Origin: Polyodon spathula
Taxonomy: Eukaryota; Chordata; Actinopteri; Acipenseriformes; Polyodontidae
Assembly: GCF_017654505.1 (NCBI RefSeq)
Contig: NC_054558.1
Coordinates: 10,806,298 to 10,870,297, forward strand
DNA: 64,000 nt
Reading direction: 5' to 3'
Shown: positions 1 through 11,573 of the stretch, in pieces
Layout: each line of letters opens with the position of its first letter
How positions within the stretch are numbered: position 1 is the stretch's first letter
Position numbers and translations under genes: made by a program
Notes under the pieces: model-generated
What the model was told of the DNA's origin: nothing
The model's database searches: none
What the model saw: the letters and a program-made list of their open reading frames with translations, nothing else

Positions 1-1718
1 GTCTGCTTGCACATGATATTCTAGCTAATGATATGATAACTAAGACACTGATGACTTGGCAATCGCATACACATTTGCAATCTGCACCATTAGGTTCTAT
101 ATATTTTCAAAAGAAAAAAATCTCATCACTTACAGAATACTTAATGAAGATACTCATTTCGCTATGGCGTGTGGAACATGATTGCCATCATGGAGTGCAA
201 TATAAATGCTGACTTCTGCCATGACATTCCATGTGTAATAAATTAAATAATATTCATAGGGTATTCATAAAAAACATGCCATTGGCTAGAATGTCATGTT
301 TTCTTTGAATGATAGTTAAATCTCACATCAAACATACTTGCTGTGCAATTGAAGAAACACACAGGACTACATTACCAAAGAGAGTTGTCATTTTAGCAGC
401 ATGGTTGAGAATTGGTTGTATCCTACTGCTTGTTTTTATAATTACCACATTTTTTTAATTGCATTTCAGTTGTCGTTTTGAGGGCATGTACCTACTTGCA
501 TAGCTTGTTAATTGGAAAAAGTAATAATGCAGCCAGTGGGGGGGGGGTGGGTTCTTTCTTTACTTGCATTACTTTCCTGCTGAGAGCATAACTAGAAGTC
601 CAGATGATGAATAATCCCACAATGTGAATTACTATTAATCTGTCATTTCGTGATTCCTGCCTCCTCATCTACCAAACATGAAATGCATGAAAAGCTGCTG
701 CAGTCTTTAGAGAACGCCTGACGTGCTCTAAGAAGGAGCTTAGTTGCTCTGCATAGAATTAATTTCTCTAACTGGAATCAGATGGGTTGAGGTGAGTACA
801 ATTGTAAATAGCGCTGTGCTAGTTACTCAGGGCATCTTTTTCCCTTTTGAGCTGACAGATATCAATTGAAATGAAATCAGCTGAGGTTCTGTTTCGGTCC
901 TTCCCATTTCCTTACCCTAACCTGATCATGCACACCTGCTGAAAGGGCATATAAGCAATAAATTACATTGCAGTGATTTGAATAGGACGTGTCATTAGGT
1001 ATGATTTGCTGTTTCAAATCGCGTGAGAACCACTAAATCACACACCCTTATTATGTTTACAATCAGGATAACTCCATCCAAAGACAAACTTTCAGAAACT
1101 TACTGAGAAACAATCAAAATTACCACATGGTGTAACAATGGCTGTACATCCCAAGATGAATATAGCAGTGTTTGCTTTTTTTAAAATTAGGAATCCTAGT
1201 CTGAATCAAAACAACTTAATGACAAGTAAATGACAAACATCCTGAATAACTGACACGCCCTTCATTTGTGATTGAATACTTTAAGGCTGCAGTAATGTGG
1301 GCAGCAATCGGATTAGCTTGAAAACCTTAGTTTATACTATTTCTTTGCTGTAAAACAATATGATTCACTCTTTGGTGGGATGTGATTGTCTGAACCACGT
1401 TTTTGTAAGCCTACTTTTAGAAGATGTGAGCGTTTTATACATCTGTTTTGGTACATGCACCCCCATATTTATTTGGTTCCTAAAGCAGAACACACATTTG
1501 TGATATGTCTCATCATTCCTGGAGTAACAGGGAGAGAGAGTGCTCGAATTAGGAAGCGATTCTCACGAGCAATGCTAGTTACTTGTTAAGATAGCAAACA
1601 CATCTCCTGACAGACTCTGTTTGTTTAGTCAAATCAGCACACCGTTCATGGGAAGGGGTTAGGCAGTGCTGTAGTCAAGCCAGAATGAGCCGGAACCTTG
1701 ACTTAAGAATTAACTTAA
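1..1718. other. Intergenic, no gene recognised
   Basis: AT-rich unique-looking DNA. Open frames are short and show no recognisable domain or exon structure. A G-rich run at about 538-550 is the only low-complexity feature seen. Confidence 0.6.
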
Positions 1719-2190
1719 GGGGCTCCCAAGTGGCGCATCCAGTAAAGGCGCTCCACATGGAGTGCAAGATGTGTCCCATAGGCTGGATGTTGCCATTTCA
1801 AGTCCAGGCTATTCCACAGCCTACCATGGACAGGAGCTCCCAGGGGGCAGTGCACAATTGGCCAAACATCACCCCAGATTGAGGTGGTTGGTTAGGTTGG
1901 CAAGGGTGTCTTCAGCTCACCATGTACCAGTGACCCCTGTAGTCTGGCCAGGCTCCTACAGGCTTGCTTGTAAGCTGCATTGTCCTCTGACGCTGTAGCT
2001 CTTGGGTGGCTGCACAGTGAGTCCGCAGTGTGGGAAAAAAAAAAAAAAAACAGTCAGCTGACAGCATACACGTCAGAGGACAGCATGTGTTTGCCCTCCC
2101 AAGTGAGCACAGGGGTGGTAACAGTGGGCTGAGCCTAAAAATAATTGGACATATCAAATTGGGAGAAAATAATAAAAAAAAAAATTATTG
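1719..2190 (+). mobile_element. tRNA-derived SINE
   Basis: The left part looks like a tRNA-derived RNA polymerase III promoter. An A-box-like TGGCGCATCCAG lies near 1732, and a B-box-like TTTCAAGTCC at 1795-1804, slightly off the GGTTCGANTCC consensus. A unique body with an internal A-run (about 2035-2050) follows, and the 3' end is AT-rich (2165-2190). The A-to-B order puts the element on the plus strand. Such SINEs are non-autonomous and rely on a partner LINE. The family name was not established, and no clear target duplication was seen. Confidence 0.7.
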
Positions 2191-2828
2191 GCAACAACTA
2201 AATTTATTAAAAAAAAAATAATTAAAAACATTTATCAATTTGTTATGATGCTTATATTTATTTATGTATTTATTACTACATTTATCTAGCACTTTTCATA
2301 TGAAATTATCACAAAGCACTGTATATAACAAAAAACACAATATATTAAAATAAAAGTTCCCAGACATTATTATCTGCCACAAATAAAAACATATTCAAAT
2401 AACAGATTTTATAAAAGACTATCACCCCACTACTCTAATTTAATTGCCTGGGCATCAATGAAGCAATCTATTTTCCTTTGGAATTTCCATTACATAAGAG
2501 TAGATGTTAAACTTCATGTTGATTTGAACTTGGCTCTCGCCAAGATAAGCACCAACTAAGACGTAGCTTTACAGTAAATTAAAGTGATCCATCTGCATCT
2601 CCATCCATTTGCATTGTTTTCCATCTGATGATGTAGATATCCTTCTGTCTGGTGTTGATTGCTGAAGTGTAATGCTGGCTCCAGGGATCAGCTCATTTTG
2701 ACTCTCCAGCGCATCAGCACACACGGCGGCTGCAATGCTGGCTCCGAGGATCAACCTCCTCAATCCCACTCCATCCCCCACTCAGCTCATCCCAGTTTAC
2801 TTACCTATACATCAGCATTGCTTTCTTT

Positions 2829-3508
2829 CTATTGTGCTTGAGATCCCCATCCAGAATCTTTCAGTCTCAACCACAGCCAGTTGCTGCTCCTTTCTGCTGC
2901 TTCAGATAAGTTCTTCACTGTGGACAAAACTCTTGGCCACTGAACCCGACATATCTGAGTAACCGGGTTGTAGAGTGTGCCACAAATGCTCGACAACCCA
3001 CCTCCACTGGGTAAACTCGGACTTTCCATCCTCGCTGTTCCGCTTCAGCAGCTAGTTGAACATATCGAAGTTTCTTCCTCTCATACGCCTCATCCACAGC
3101 ATCTTCCCATGGAACTGTTAACTCTACCAGATGAACAAGGCATGCTGATCCAGACCACAAGACAATGTCTGGTCGAAGGTTAGTGGTGGCAATCTCAGGT
3201 GGAAAAATAAGCCGTTGACCAACATCTGCCATCATCTTCCAGTCTCTAGCAGCTTCCAATTGTCCTAGGTGATGCTTGAATTTAACACATTTTCTTGATG
3301 GTTGCTCTCCTGGATGGAGGAATATTGTCTTTTGTGTGTAATGCTTTGATGGAACTGGTGGCAACTTATTGGTCAGGTTACGCTTGTCTTCCAATGCTAA
3401 GGCCAAGCATTGCAGCACCTGGTCATGGTGCCAAGTAAACCATCCTTGGCTAAGATCCACCTTACATCCTGTCAAAATGTGCCTTAATGTTGCAGGTGAT
3501 GAACACAA
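2829..3508 (-). pseudogene. C-terminal zinc knuckle and restriction-like endonuclease of the same LINE
   Basis: The frame at 3508-2915 (197 residues) opens with a CCHC-like segment (CSSPATLRHILTGCK, then WHHDQVL). It continues to the PD-(D/E)XK core: RPDIVLWS carries the PD, and VELTVPWEDA carries the ExT/VPWE strand, followed by AYERKKLRY and PVEVGCRAFVA. The expected C-terminal tail (LSEAAERSSNWLWLR) lies in another frame at about 2,940-2,829, so a frameshift occurred near 2,935. In R2-type elements this nuclease nicks the target DNA for target-primed reverse transcription. Confidence 0.8.
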
Positions 3509-4183
3509 AGGTCATGAGGGATCCTCATCCACCCAGAGGTTTAGGTTCTGTGGTGATGGGAGAACATCATATACTGATATGATGAGGAAATTGATTCTGC
3601 TCTGTTCCTTTGTTCATAGGTCTTGCCAGCCGATCTTGCATTGTCCACCACTTTTCTATCTCATCCATTTTCCCTGCTTCCTGGGAAATGGCCTTTACAC
3701 ACTTGATCCTCTCCTCCTGCTTTTGAACCTCATTGACTACCAGCTTTCTCTGTTGAGCTGGGGTTGCCTTGTGCCATGTAGAGGAGCTGAAGTGAGACCA
3801 AAACCTCCTTTTCCATGCTGAACTTGCCCCATAATGTCTCAAATTCGAAGGACAGCCTTAGCATCTTCCACAGCTTTCTTTGCCGTCCATTTTCTTCCAG
3901 TTTTCAACACAGGTGCTGCCTCCCTTATGCATTTGTCAAGTGAATATACTAATGTCATTTCCAGTCGGACTTTGGCACACTTAAACTCCTTGGTTAGAGC
4001 AGAGATTGGTAGCTGCAGTATTCCTTTACCATAAAGTCCCACTCTGCTGAGGCAGCATGGAACTCCCAACCATTTCCTGACGTATGAACTGATTAAAGCT
4101 TCCAGCTTCTCAACTGTTGTCAAGGAAACCTTGTACATAGTCAATGGCCACAGCAGTCTTGGCAGTAGACCAAACTGAAAGCA

Positions 4184-5176
4184 CTAGAGTTTCAGTTTGC
4201 CTGGTAAAGTGCTGCTGTCTATGCTTTTCAATCCTTGCACTGCTTGTTGTCTAACTTCTCCCACATGAACTGTGTCCTTTAGATCCCCATCGTACCATCT
4301 CCCTAGACTTTTCACTGGCTTCTCGGACACTGTTGGTATTGCCTCACTATTAATGTAGAACCTTTTATCTACTACTTTACCTTTAATTATAGAGATGCTC
4401 CTTGATTTAATGGGCTTGAATTGCATTCGTGCCCATTCAATGTTATTGGTTAATTTGACCAAAAACCAATTAGTGCAGGCTACTGTTGTAGTCATTGTTG
4501 TCATGTCATCCATGTATGCTCGAATTGGTGGTAGTCGCATTCCAGAAGCCAAGCGCTGTCCTCCCACTACCCATTTTGATGCCCTAATAATTACTTCCAT
4601 TACCATAGTAAAAGCCAGTGGAGAAATGGTACATCCTGCCATTATTCCATCTTCTAGGCAGTGTCATGTAGTGCGGAATTCTGATGTTGAAAAACTAAAT
4701 TGCAAATCTCCAAAGTAGGCTTTCACTAAATTTGTTATTGTCATCGGTACGCTGAAAAAATCAAATGCTGCCCAAAGAAGTTAATGTGGCACTGAACCAT
4801 ATGCATTAGCCAAATCCAGGAATGTCACATGGAGCTCCTTCCTCTCCTTTTTTGCTGATTGAATTTGTTGCCAGATTACGCTGATGTGTTCTAAGCATCC
4901 TGGGAAACCTGGAATGCCTGCTTTTTGTATTGAAGTGTCAATGAAGTTCTTTAATAGGTAAGTTGACAATCTCTGAGCAATAATGCTGAAGAAAATCTTA
5001 CCTTCTACGTTTAATAGGGAAATAGGATGAAACTGATCAATGCTTGTAGAATCATTTTCTTTTGGTATAAAGACTCCACCTGCTCGGCTCCATGGTCTTG
5101 GTACAACCTGTTTTTCCCACACCACGTTTATCAATTTCCACAGGATTCGTATAACTACAGAAGCACTCTTGTACAC
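4184..5176 (-). pseudogene. Reverse transcriptase fragment of RLE-type LINE
   Basis: The frame at 5176-4781 carries an RT entry region (GVFIPKE, then HPISLLNVEGKIF) and ends with the first catalytic block LDLANAYGSVPH. After about 140 bp of broken sequence, the frame at 4642-4184 resumes at SPLAFTMVMEVI and contains the catalytic YMDD (AYMDDMTT). Both pieces are collinear on the minus strand. The gap and frame change show decay. The YMDD signature differs from the FADD of the CR1-like copies elsewhere in the window, so this is a separate LINE lineage. Confidence 0.8.
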
Positions 5177-5215
5177 TCTGTATAGAACTCAAATTAGTCT
5201 TTCCTTTGAATACAT

Positions 5216-8200
5216 ACTAGGAACAAAAAAAATCAGTGTCTGATTCCCTACATACAAGTTTTGATGGTACACTCTGAAATGGGCTCTGATAACCAGCATG
5301 ATGTACTAATAAATTAGTAGCAATAAATTGGAATCGTTGGGGACTGGTTTTGTGAGCAATTCTGATACCTGATTTAGTTTTTTTGCTTTCTTTTGCACAG
5401 GATCCTCTCACATCCCAAAAACCCTAACTGGGAAATGGCCAGTACCTGGGCTGGTTCCCTGAATCCCAGTCTGGTGTTTGGGCTACAGGAGCCTTTATCT
5501 GGCAGACAACCCCGGTCAGATCCCTTCGTTCTGCAGTGAGGTGGTAACACTAAAATAAGCATGCAAACATACAATTAATTCCAGCTGAATTTCACACCTG
5601 CACATCTTTGTGCCCTTTGACAGGATTATGCAGATGAATGCCTCCAGCCTAGAAACGCTCTGAGCTGTTCCCAGTAAAGGATTATTTGTTTCTTTTATTT
5701 CTTAGAAACTCAAGCATACCTTAGATACTGAACATCATGGAAAAAGGGGCTGGGTCAGCACAGGATAATTATAGGATCAGGAGAGTAATAAGGGTGCTAC
5801 GCTTCTCAGAGCTACAGTATGCACTATGTGTTTTACACAATATAAAACTTACAGTACAAATGCGCATCTAACCATTTTCAGAGTCATGTCCTATCTTCAA
5901 AGAAGAAGAAGATAGCCCACTTGTAAATGAAAATGTATCGCTGACTAAACAAGCTCATTGATCTAAAATAAATGAAGGAAGCTCATTAAATTGTCTGCTG
6001 TTAAATTGTTCCCTGTGTATGTTTTTCATGTGCCAGTTACTTTATGTGGGATCAGGGGCAGACATTGAGAGAGACGATGGATAAAAACCAGATAGACCAC
6101 CAACACAGTGCCTTAGTGTAGCTCTTTGGATTGGCATTGCATTTCATTTTTGGTATGATTACTCTTTACACCAGACAGCTCTTAAAATTGTTGGGTCTTA
6201 CAGCTGACTATAAAAGAAAACAAAGACAACCGCAGTTCAGGCACCATTCTGCTTTTAATAATTGTTGCAATTTTTGGCCACACTTCAAAATAACTTCCTG
6301 TTATTGTCATGTGAATGCATTGGGTCGGTGGAAGCACTGGGGTATCTCCTATAAACTAGAGCTTGTTGTGAAGACATTTCATTTGCACAGCACAGGCAAT
6401 TCTCAGAAGTTGCTGATTCAACTTCATTACCCAAGCTGTACAAAAGCCTTAACCCCAGGTTCCTAAAAAGGGCCCGGCTAGTGGCTCTCTGCTCTTTGAA
6501 ATGTGCTGCATTAGCTTTGCAGTAGTTCAGCACTAGGGGGTAATGGAATCTTCTGTTGGTGGAATCATGCCACATAGGTAGTACCAAGGTTTATTAGTGC
6601 TATTATTTGCAGTACTATTGAACCATGGAATGCTGTGCAATATTGTTGCCAATTATGGATAATAAACCAGTACAGGTTTATTACCCATACTTTAGTACTG
6701 CAAAATCTAACACCAGGGGTTAATAAATAGCAGTACCCCCAGTTTCAAATCTTGCCTAGTTTCAACAATAAAAAGATAGTATTGCACTCCCAGGGCAGGA
6801 CTGTCACAGTAATATGTTAGTCTTGAGGTGTGTAGGGAGCAGCTGTGACTGTAGGGGTGTGATAGTACGTTTGAAATGACACACTGTGAAAGTCAACAAG
6901 AAATGAAGCACAGGACAAAGTGCAGACTGAAGAGATGAAGTGTGGTGTACAGAGATGTATGTCGCTAGATCTCCGGGGCTTGGGGCTATGTATCTCAAAC
7001 TGGAGCTGCTGATTTCATAGCAAAGGATGACAGCCTGTGGGACAGCTATCAAGAAAAAGGAAATATTCTTCTTCTCTTTTATTCTGCCTGGGATGTTTTA
7101 ACTAAACAGAGAAGAACCCCCAAATGTTAAAACAAATTCATTCATCAATAAAGGGTCTCAGTAAATGGCAAGATTTTATCGCATTTGTTTTTTTGCACAT
7201 ATCTATTGCATGCTTCTAGACCCCTATTTCTAACACACCGAGTGCATGTTTACTGCAGCACTTTCAGAATTACTATTAGATTACCTTTTCCAAAGCATGC
7301 AAACCCAGATAACTAATAATGGGATGCAGTTTTCTAAAAACAGCACATCCTTAAATGAAACTCCTGAGCTGCATGCAGTGAGATACTGTGCCTCCTTTAA
7401 AACATGATCAGCCAGTCAGTCATGCAAAACTCCAATTAATATGCACTGTAGCAAAACAATCAAACTGCATATTGAAGGGGCTGTACGCGTTTAGTTTCTA
7501 GTGAATTAATACTGAAATTCAAAAAGCTTCCTGGAGTCTTTCCGAGACTAAAGGTTACAGTGCATGGATGACGAGAGGGACTGTGCAGGATGTTTTCGTT
7601 TGAAATGTGCAGAAGGAAGCACTAAGCAGGAAGCTCCTTTCATACACAGGGATTCCCTTGGCCCTGATCACAATCTCAAGGTACAGGGAATGTCGGAATT
7701 GAATCAACAGCAAATATCCCCTCTTTTCTATTGGTCATTTAGTTTTTTTCAAGATTAGGAATTTATGTGGCACATAGCAGGATGTATTCTAACAACCAGT
7801 GCAAGAACTTCTGATACCTGAAGGTTGTTTGCATAAAACAGGGCTATTTTCCAAAATGGGGCTATCGATTTGAAAAACTGGGCTTATTTCCAAAATGGGT
7901 CTATTGTTTAAGCTCTTAGCTAGGGTTTCAATTCTTCAGTATTGAACAGAGAGTAAAACAGGAGGAGTCTGTTTGGCTTGTTTACAGAGAATGATGCAGT
8001 CCTGTTTTCTGAAGTTAGGTTTCTAGAAGTTTGATTGACTGCCTAAAATGACTCCCAGTGTGAAAGCTGGAACATTCCTCTGGTGTTGGCACTGACACCT
8101 TGAGCCTATTACCAAACTAGTCTACATCTGCACCCTTTATTGAGAGGGAAAGAAAGCAACCCAGTGCTGCTGTTTCCTGTTTTCAGATTTGTATTTTGGC

Positions 8201-8789
8201 CCAGAGGCAGAAGCTGCTTTTCTAGGTGGGCTCCTTGTAGTACAATCCCGTATTGTCTTATTGTCAGGAAATGAAACCGATTATTTCAGAATATTGGCTC
8301 CATACTGTATTCCCCCTGTTTTCTCTTCCTGTGGCTGGTGAAAGACGTCATTGTTTATGCTTTTCACACAGAATGTTCTCTTTGGTTTGATTGCTGATCT
8401 TATGGACAGTGTGTTTTGAAAGGCCTGGCCCGAGTCCACTGGAAGAAAAGGCTTTTTTACCCGATTGTTTCCTTTGATTGATGCCTTTGACTACACTAGC
8501 AGAGCGGAGCAACAGCAACTGAGCTGTAAACAAACATAATGAAGTAATAGGAAATGAGCCTCGACATTGAAATCTCCAGCAGGCTGCAGACGTACGACAT
8601 GAGTCCAGTCTGCACTGGAAAAGACTGTGTCACACAACAGGGCAGTGTATGAAATCACTGGGCTCTGTACTGCATACTGCACTTTATTCAAAGAGTATGT
8701 TGAAGCATTCACTTTATAAATAGTCAGAAAAAGGTTTGAATGAATCTTATTTAATTTGTAGAAATATTTCAGATCAAATTCACAACCCT
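5216..8789. other. Intergenic, no gene recognised
   Basis: No exon chain, RNA gene or identifiable transposon was seen. Open frames are short and compositionally ordinary. A short degenerate motif (GGGCTATTTTCCAAAA and variants) recurs at about 7,840-7,905 and again at 14,490-14,600. Confidence 0.5.
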
Positions 8790-9645
8790 TCTGTTATAGT
8801 CCTGGCTGCTCTCATATACTTCTGTTATAGTCCTGGCTGCTCTCATATACCTCTGTTATACTTCTGTTGTCCTGGCTGCTCTCATATACTTCTGTTATAG
8901 TCCTGGCTGCTCTCATATACTTCTGTTATAGTCCTGGCTGCTCTCATATACTTCTGTTATAGTCCTGGCTGCTCTCATATACTTCTGTTATAGTCCTGGC
9001 TGCTCTCATATACTTCTGTTATAGTCCTGGCTGCTCTCATATACTTCTGTTATAGTCCTGGCTGCTCTCATATATTTCTGTTACAGTGATGTGCTGCTCT
9101 CATATACTTCTGTTATAGTCCTGGCTGCTCTCATATACTTCTGTTATAGTCCTGGCTGCTCTCATATACTTCTGTTATAGTCATGGCTGCTCTCATATAC
9201 TTCTGTTATAGTGATGGGCTGCTCTCATATACTTCTGTTATAGTCCTGGCTGCTCTCATATACTTCTGTTATACTGATGTGCTGCTCTCATATACTTCTG
9301 TTATAGTCCTGGCTGCTCTCATATACTTCTGTTATAGTGATGTGCTGCTCTCATATACGTATGTTATAGTCCTGGCTGCTCTCATATACTTCTGTTATAG
9401 TGATGTGCTGCTCTCATATACTTCTGTTATAGTCCTGGCTGCTCTCATATACTTCTGTTATAGTCCTGGCTGCTCTCATATACTTCTGTTATAGTCCTGG
9501 CTGCTCTCATATACTTCTGTTATAGTGATGTGCTGCTCTCATATACTTCTGTTATAGTCCTGGCTGCTCTCATATACTTCTGTTATAGTCCTGGCTGCTC
9601 TCATATACTTCTGTTATAGTCCTGGCTACTCTCATATACTTCTTT
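8790..9645. repeat. 31/32-bp minisatellite
   Basis: About 27 tandem units of CTGTTATAGTCCTGGCTGCT plus CTCATATACTT (31 bp). A 32-bp variant has GTGATGTGCTG in place of GTCCTGGCTG. From about 9,183 the two types often alternate, giving a 63-bp higher-order unit. Because 63 is a multiple of three, a spurious open frame of 103 codons with a 21-residue repeat appears on the plus strand. Codon content and context do not suggest a gene. Confidence 0.95.
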
Positions 9646-10165
9646 GTAGCAATGCATCCCTTTAAGGGGCAGGTTTCTATCACATTTTGAAGCATTCCAG
9701 CTCTCAAACCATTAAAATGAATGAGAAGAAAAGGGTTTCTGAGGTCTGCCCCTTTTATACAAAGCAGGCTATACATCCACACACTGCCACACACAGAAGT
9801 AAGCTGCATTGTATAAATCATAGATATATCAGTAGCATTTGTATTTTTAAATATTAATATTTCCTAGTCTAGTTATGTCCACTAATCTCAGACTAATAGG
9901 TTACATTTTCCTCTTCCGGTCATTAAAGTGTCTCAAGAAGACACTGTGGTGAAACCAGACCCAGTAAAAGCATCAATAAAACAATTACTCTGTAGCAGAT
10001 AGGCTGCTGATGCCCATAGCAGAAGCAAGGGATTTGTAAGAGACACATGAGGGTTTTTTAGTGGCGCCTTATTTTTAACCTGCATGCACCAAATATAATA
10101 TAAAGACAAATATAGACCACCAGTAAATGATCAGATTTGTGTTCGTTTCCCTTTACTTATTCCCA
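9646..10165. other. Spacer between minisatellite and LINE
   Basis: Nothing recognisable. It ends where the 5' UTR of the CR1-like LINE begins. Confidence 0.5.
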
Positions 10166-10175
10166 TCAGGAAGAG

Positions 10176-10574
10176 CACAGCAGAACAACGCAGATAAAGG
10201 AGGCAGTCTTCCCAGCGACAGCGAGTGGAAGTGACAGCGAGTGGGAGAAGTACAGGCGTGGAAAAGTACAGAGCAGTTTAGAAGCAGTAAGGAGAAATTG
10301 CATCTTGAATTGCTTTAATCAGAAAACAGAGGACATTGGGGAAACACAGCAGCAGCTCAAAGTCAAACAGCTGCGTGTGTTTTTCTGATAAGAAACAAGC
10401 TGTAACTCGGAGCAGCTGATTCAAATTCAGCGCCGTTCTGAGACACGGGCGAGGGGAGGAGCCAGCAGCACAGCAGAACAACGCAGTTAAACGAGGCAGT
10501 CTTCCCAGCGACGGCGAGTGGGAGAAGTACAGGCGTGGAAAAGTACAGAGCAGTTTAGAAGCAGTTTGAAAGCA
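10176..10574 (+). repeat. Tandem duplication inside the LINE 5' UTR
   Basis: A block beginning CACAGCAGAACAACGCAG and continuing through CTTCCCAGCGAC to GTACAGAGCAGTTTAGAAGC occurs at about 10,176-10,290 and again at 10,469-10,574, 293 bp apart. The upstream unit carries an extra 16-bp direct repeat around GACAGCGAG. Copy 2 shows the same arrangement in reverse near 27,200-27,558. Repeated 5' UTR units can act as internal promoter modules in LINEs; that role is inferred here. Confidence 0.8.
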
Positions 10575-10624
10575 GGTTGACAGCTGCAGAAGAAACTAAA
10601 CTTCAAAAAAAAAAAACCCTCAAC

Positions 10625-11573
10625 ATGGTCTTCAAGCCAGTAATCTGTGACACCTGCTTGATGTGGGAAATCTGAGAAAACCCAGCGGAGCTAAACCAAG
10701 TGTGCGTAAAGCGCAGCGCGATCCAGGATTTGCATAAAAAAGTAAGTATGCTAGAAATGGAGCTGGAAGAAGTAAGACAGCAACAGGATCTTGAGGAACT
10801 GCCACACCCACAATTCATGGAAGTCTGCATCACCCCTAACAGACTGAAAGCCACCAGGGAGATAGAAGGTCAGAACAGCTGGGTTCAGGCAGGCAGAAGC
10901 AGGGAAAAAAAAGCAACTTCGTCAAACACAACCACCAGAAATCAAAACAACCAACAAATTTGAGTCACTTCAGAATTTTGATGAGCAGAACCAACAACAA
11001 GAGAATGAAAGGAACAACATCCAGGACCCTATTGACAGTGGTGACCAGACAGCAAAAAGAAGGGAGGTCATGATTGTTGGGGACTCCATATTGAGAAACA
11101 CAGCAAGTTCAATTCGCAGTTTGGACCCCCTTACTACAACAGTGTGCTGCCTTCCGGGAGCCTCGGTCAAGCACATCACTGAGAACGTGGACAGGCTCCT
11201 AGAACGAACAGGAGACGACCCGGTAGTAGTCGTCCACATCGGTACAAACAACATTGGAAGAGACAGACCAAAATCCCTGCAAAACAAATTCAGAGAGCTA
11301 GGAAGGAAATTAAAAGAGAAAACCAAAACTGTGGTATTTTCTGGTATACTACCGGCACCTTGCAAAGGACCATATGGACAGCTGGAAATAATTAATCAAA
11401 ACGCATGGCTGAAGATGTGGTGCACACGGGAAGGCTTCACCTATCTTGATCATTGGACCACATTCTACAACGAGGACTATCTGTATAGACGGGATGGACT
11501 GCACTTAAATAACAAGGGAACCAGTCTACTTGGAGAAAAGATCCTCAAGCAGGTTCAGAAGCATTTAAACTAG
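10625..11573 (+). pseudogene. LINE ORF1 (zinc knuckle, coiled coil, SGNH esterase), disrupted
   Basis: It starts at ATG 10,625 in the same context as the intact ORF1 of copy 2. Three lesions separate it from that copy: a TGA at 10,673-10,675 where copy 2 has CGA (a CpG-type change); replacement of the last zinc-knuckle cysteine (CVKC becomes CVKR); and one extra base in the A-run near 10,907-10,916 that shifts the frame. Beyond that the frame is open to TAG 11,571. It retains the esterase motifs GDS (just after 11,070), GTNN and DGLH. In this family ORF1 is thought to bind RNA; the role of the esterase is not settled. Confidence 0.85.

Larger units (their letters stand above)
2569..5215 (-). 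mobile_element. Decayed LINE with restriction-like endonuclease (R2/NeSL/HERO group)
   Basis: On the minus strand a chain of broken frames, read from 5,176 down to 2,829, matches the order expected for a site-specific-type non-LTR retrotransposon: reverse transcriptase fingers and palm, then a CCHC-like knuckle, then a PD-(D/E)XK endonuclease at the C-terminus. There is no APE endonuclease. The order and the motifs FLDLANAYGSVPH, YMDD and ELTVPWE fit the R2/NeSL/HERO-like lineages known from fish. Several frameshifts and stops mean no product is expected. The 5' part is missing or unrecognisable, and 2,569-2,828 is probably 3' UTR. Confidence 0.8.

Noticed and set aside
9183..9494. Open frame with 21-residue hydrophobic repeats
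   Set aside because: It is a by-product of the alternating 31/32-bp minisatellite; there is no context, splice sites or plausible gene structure.
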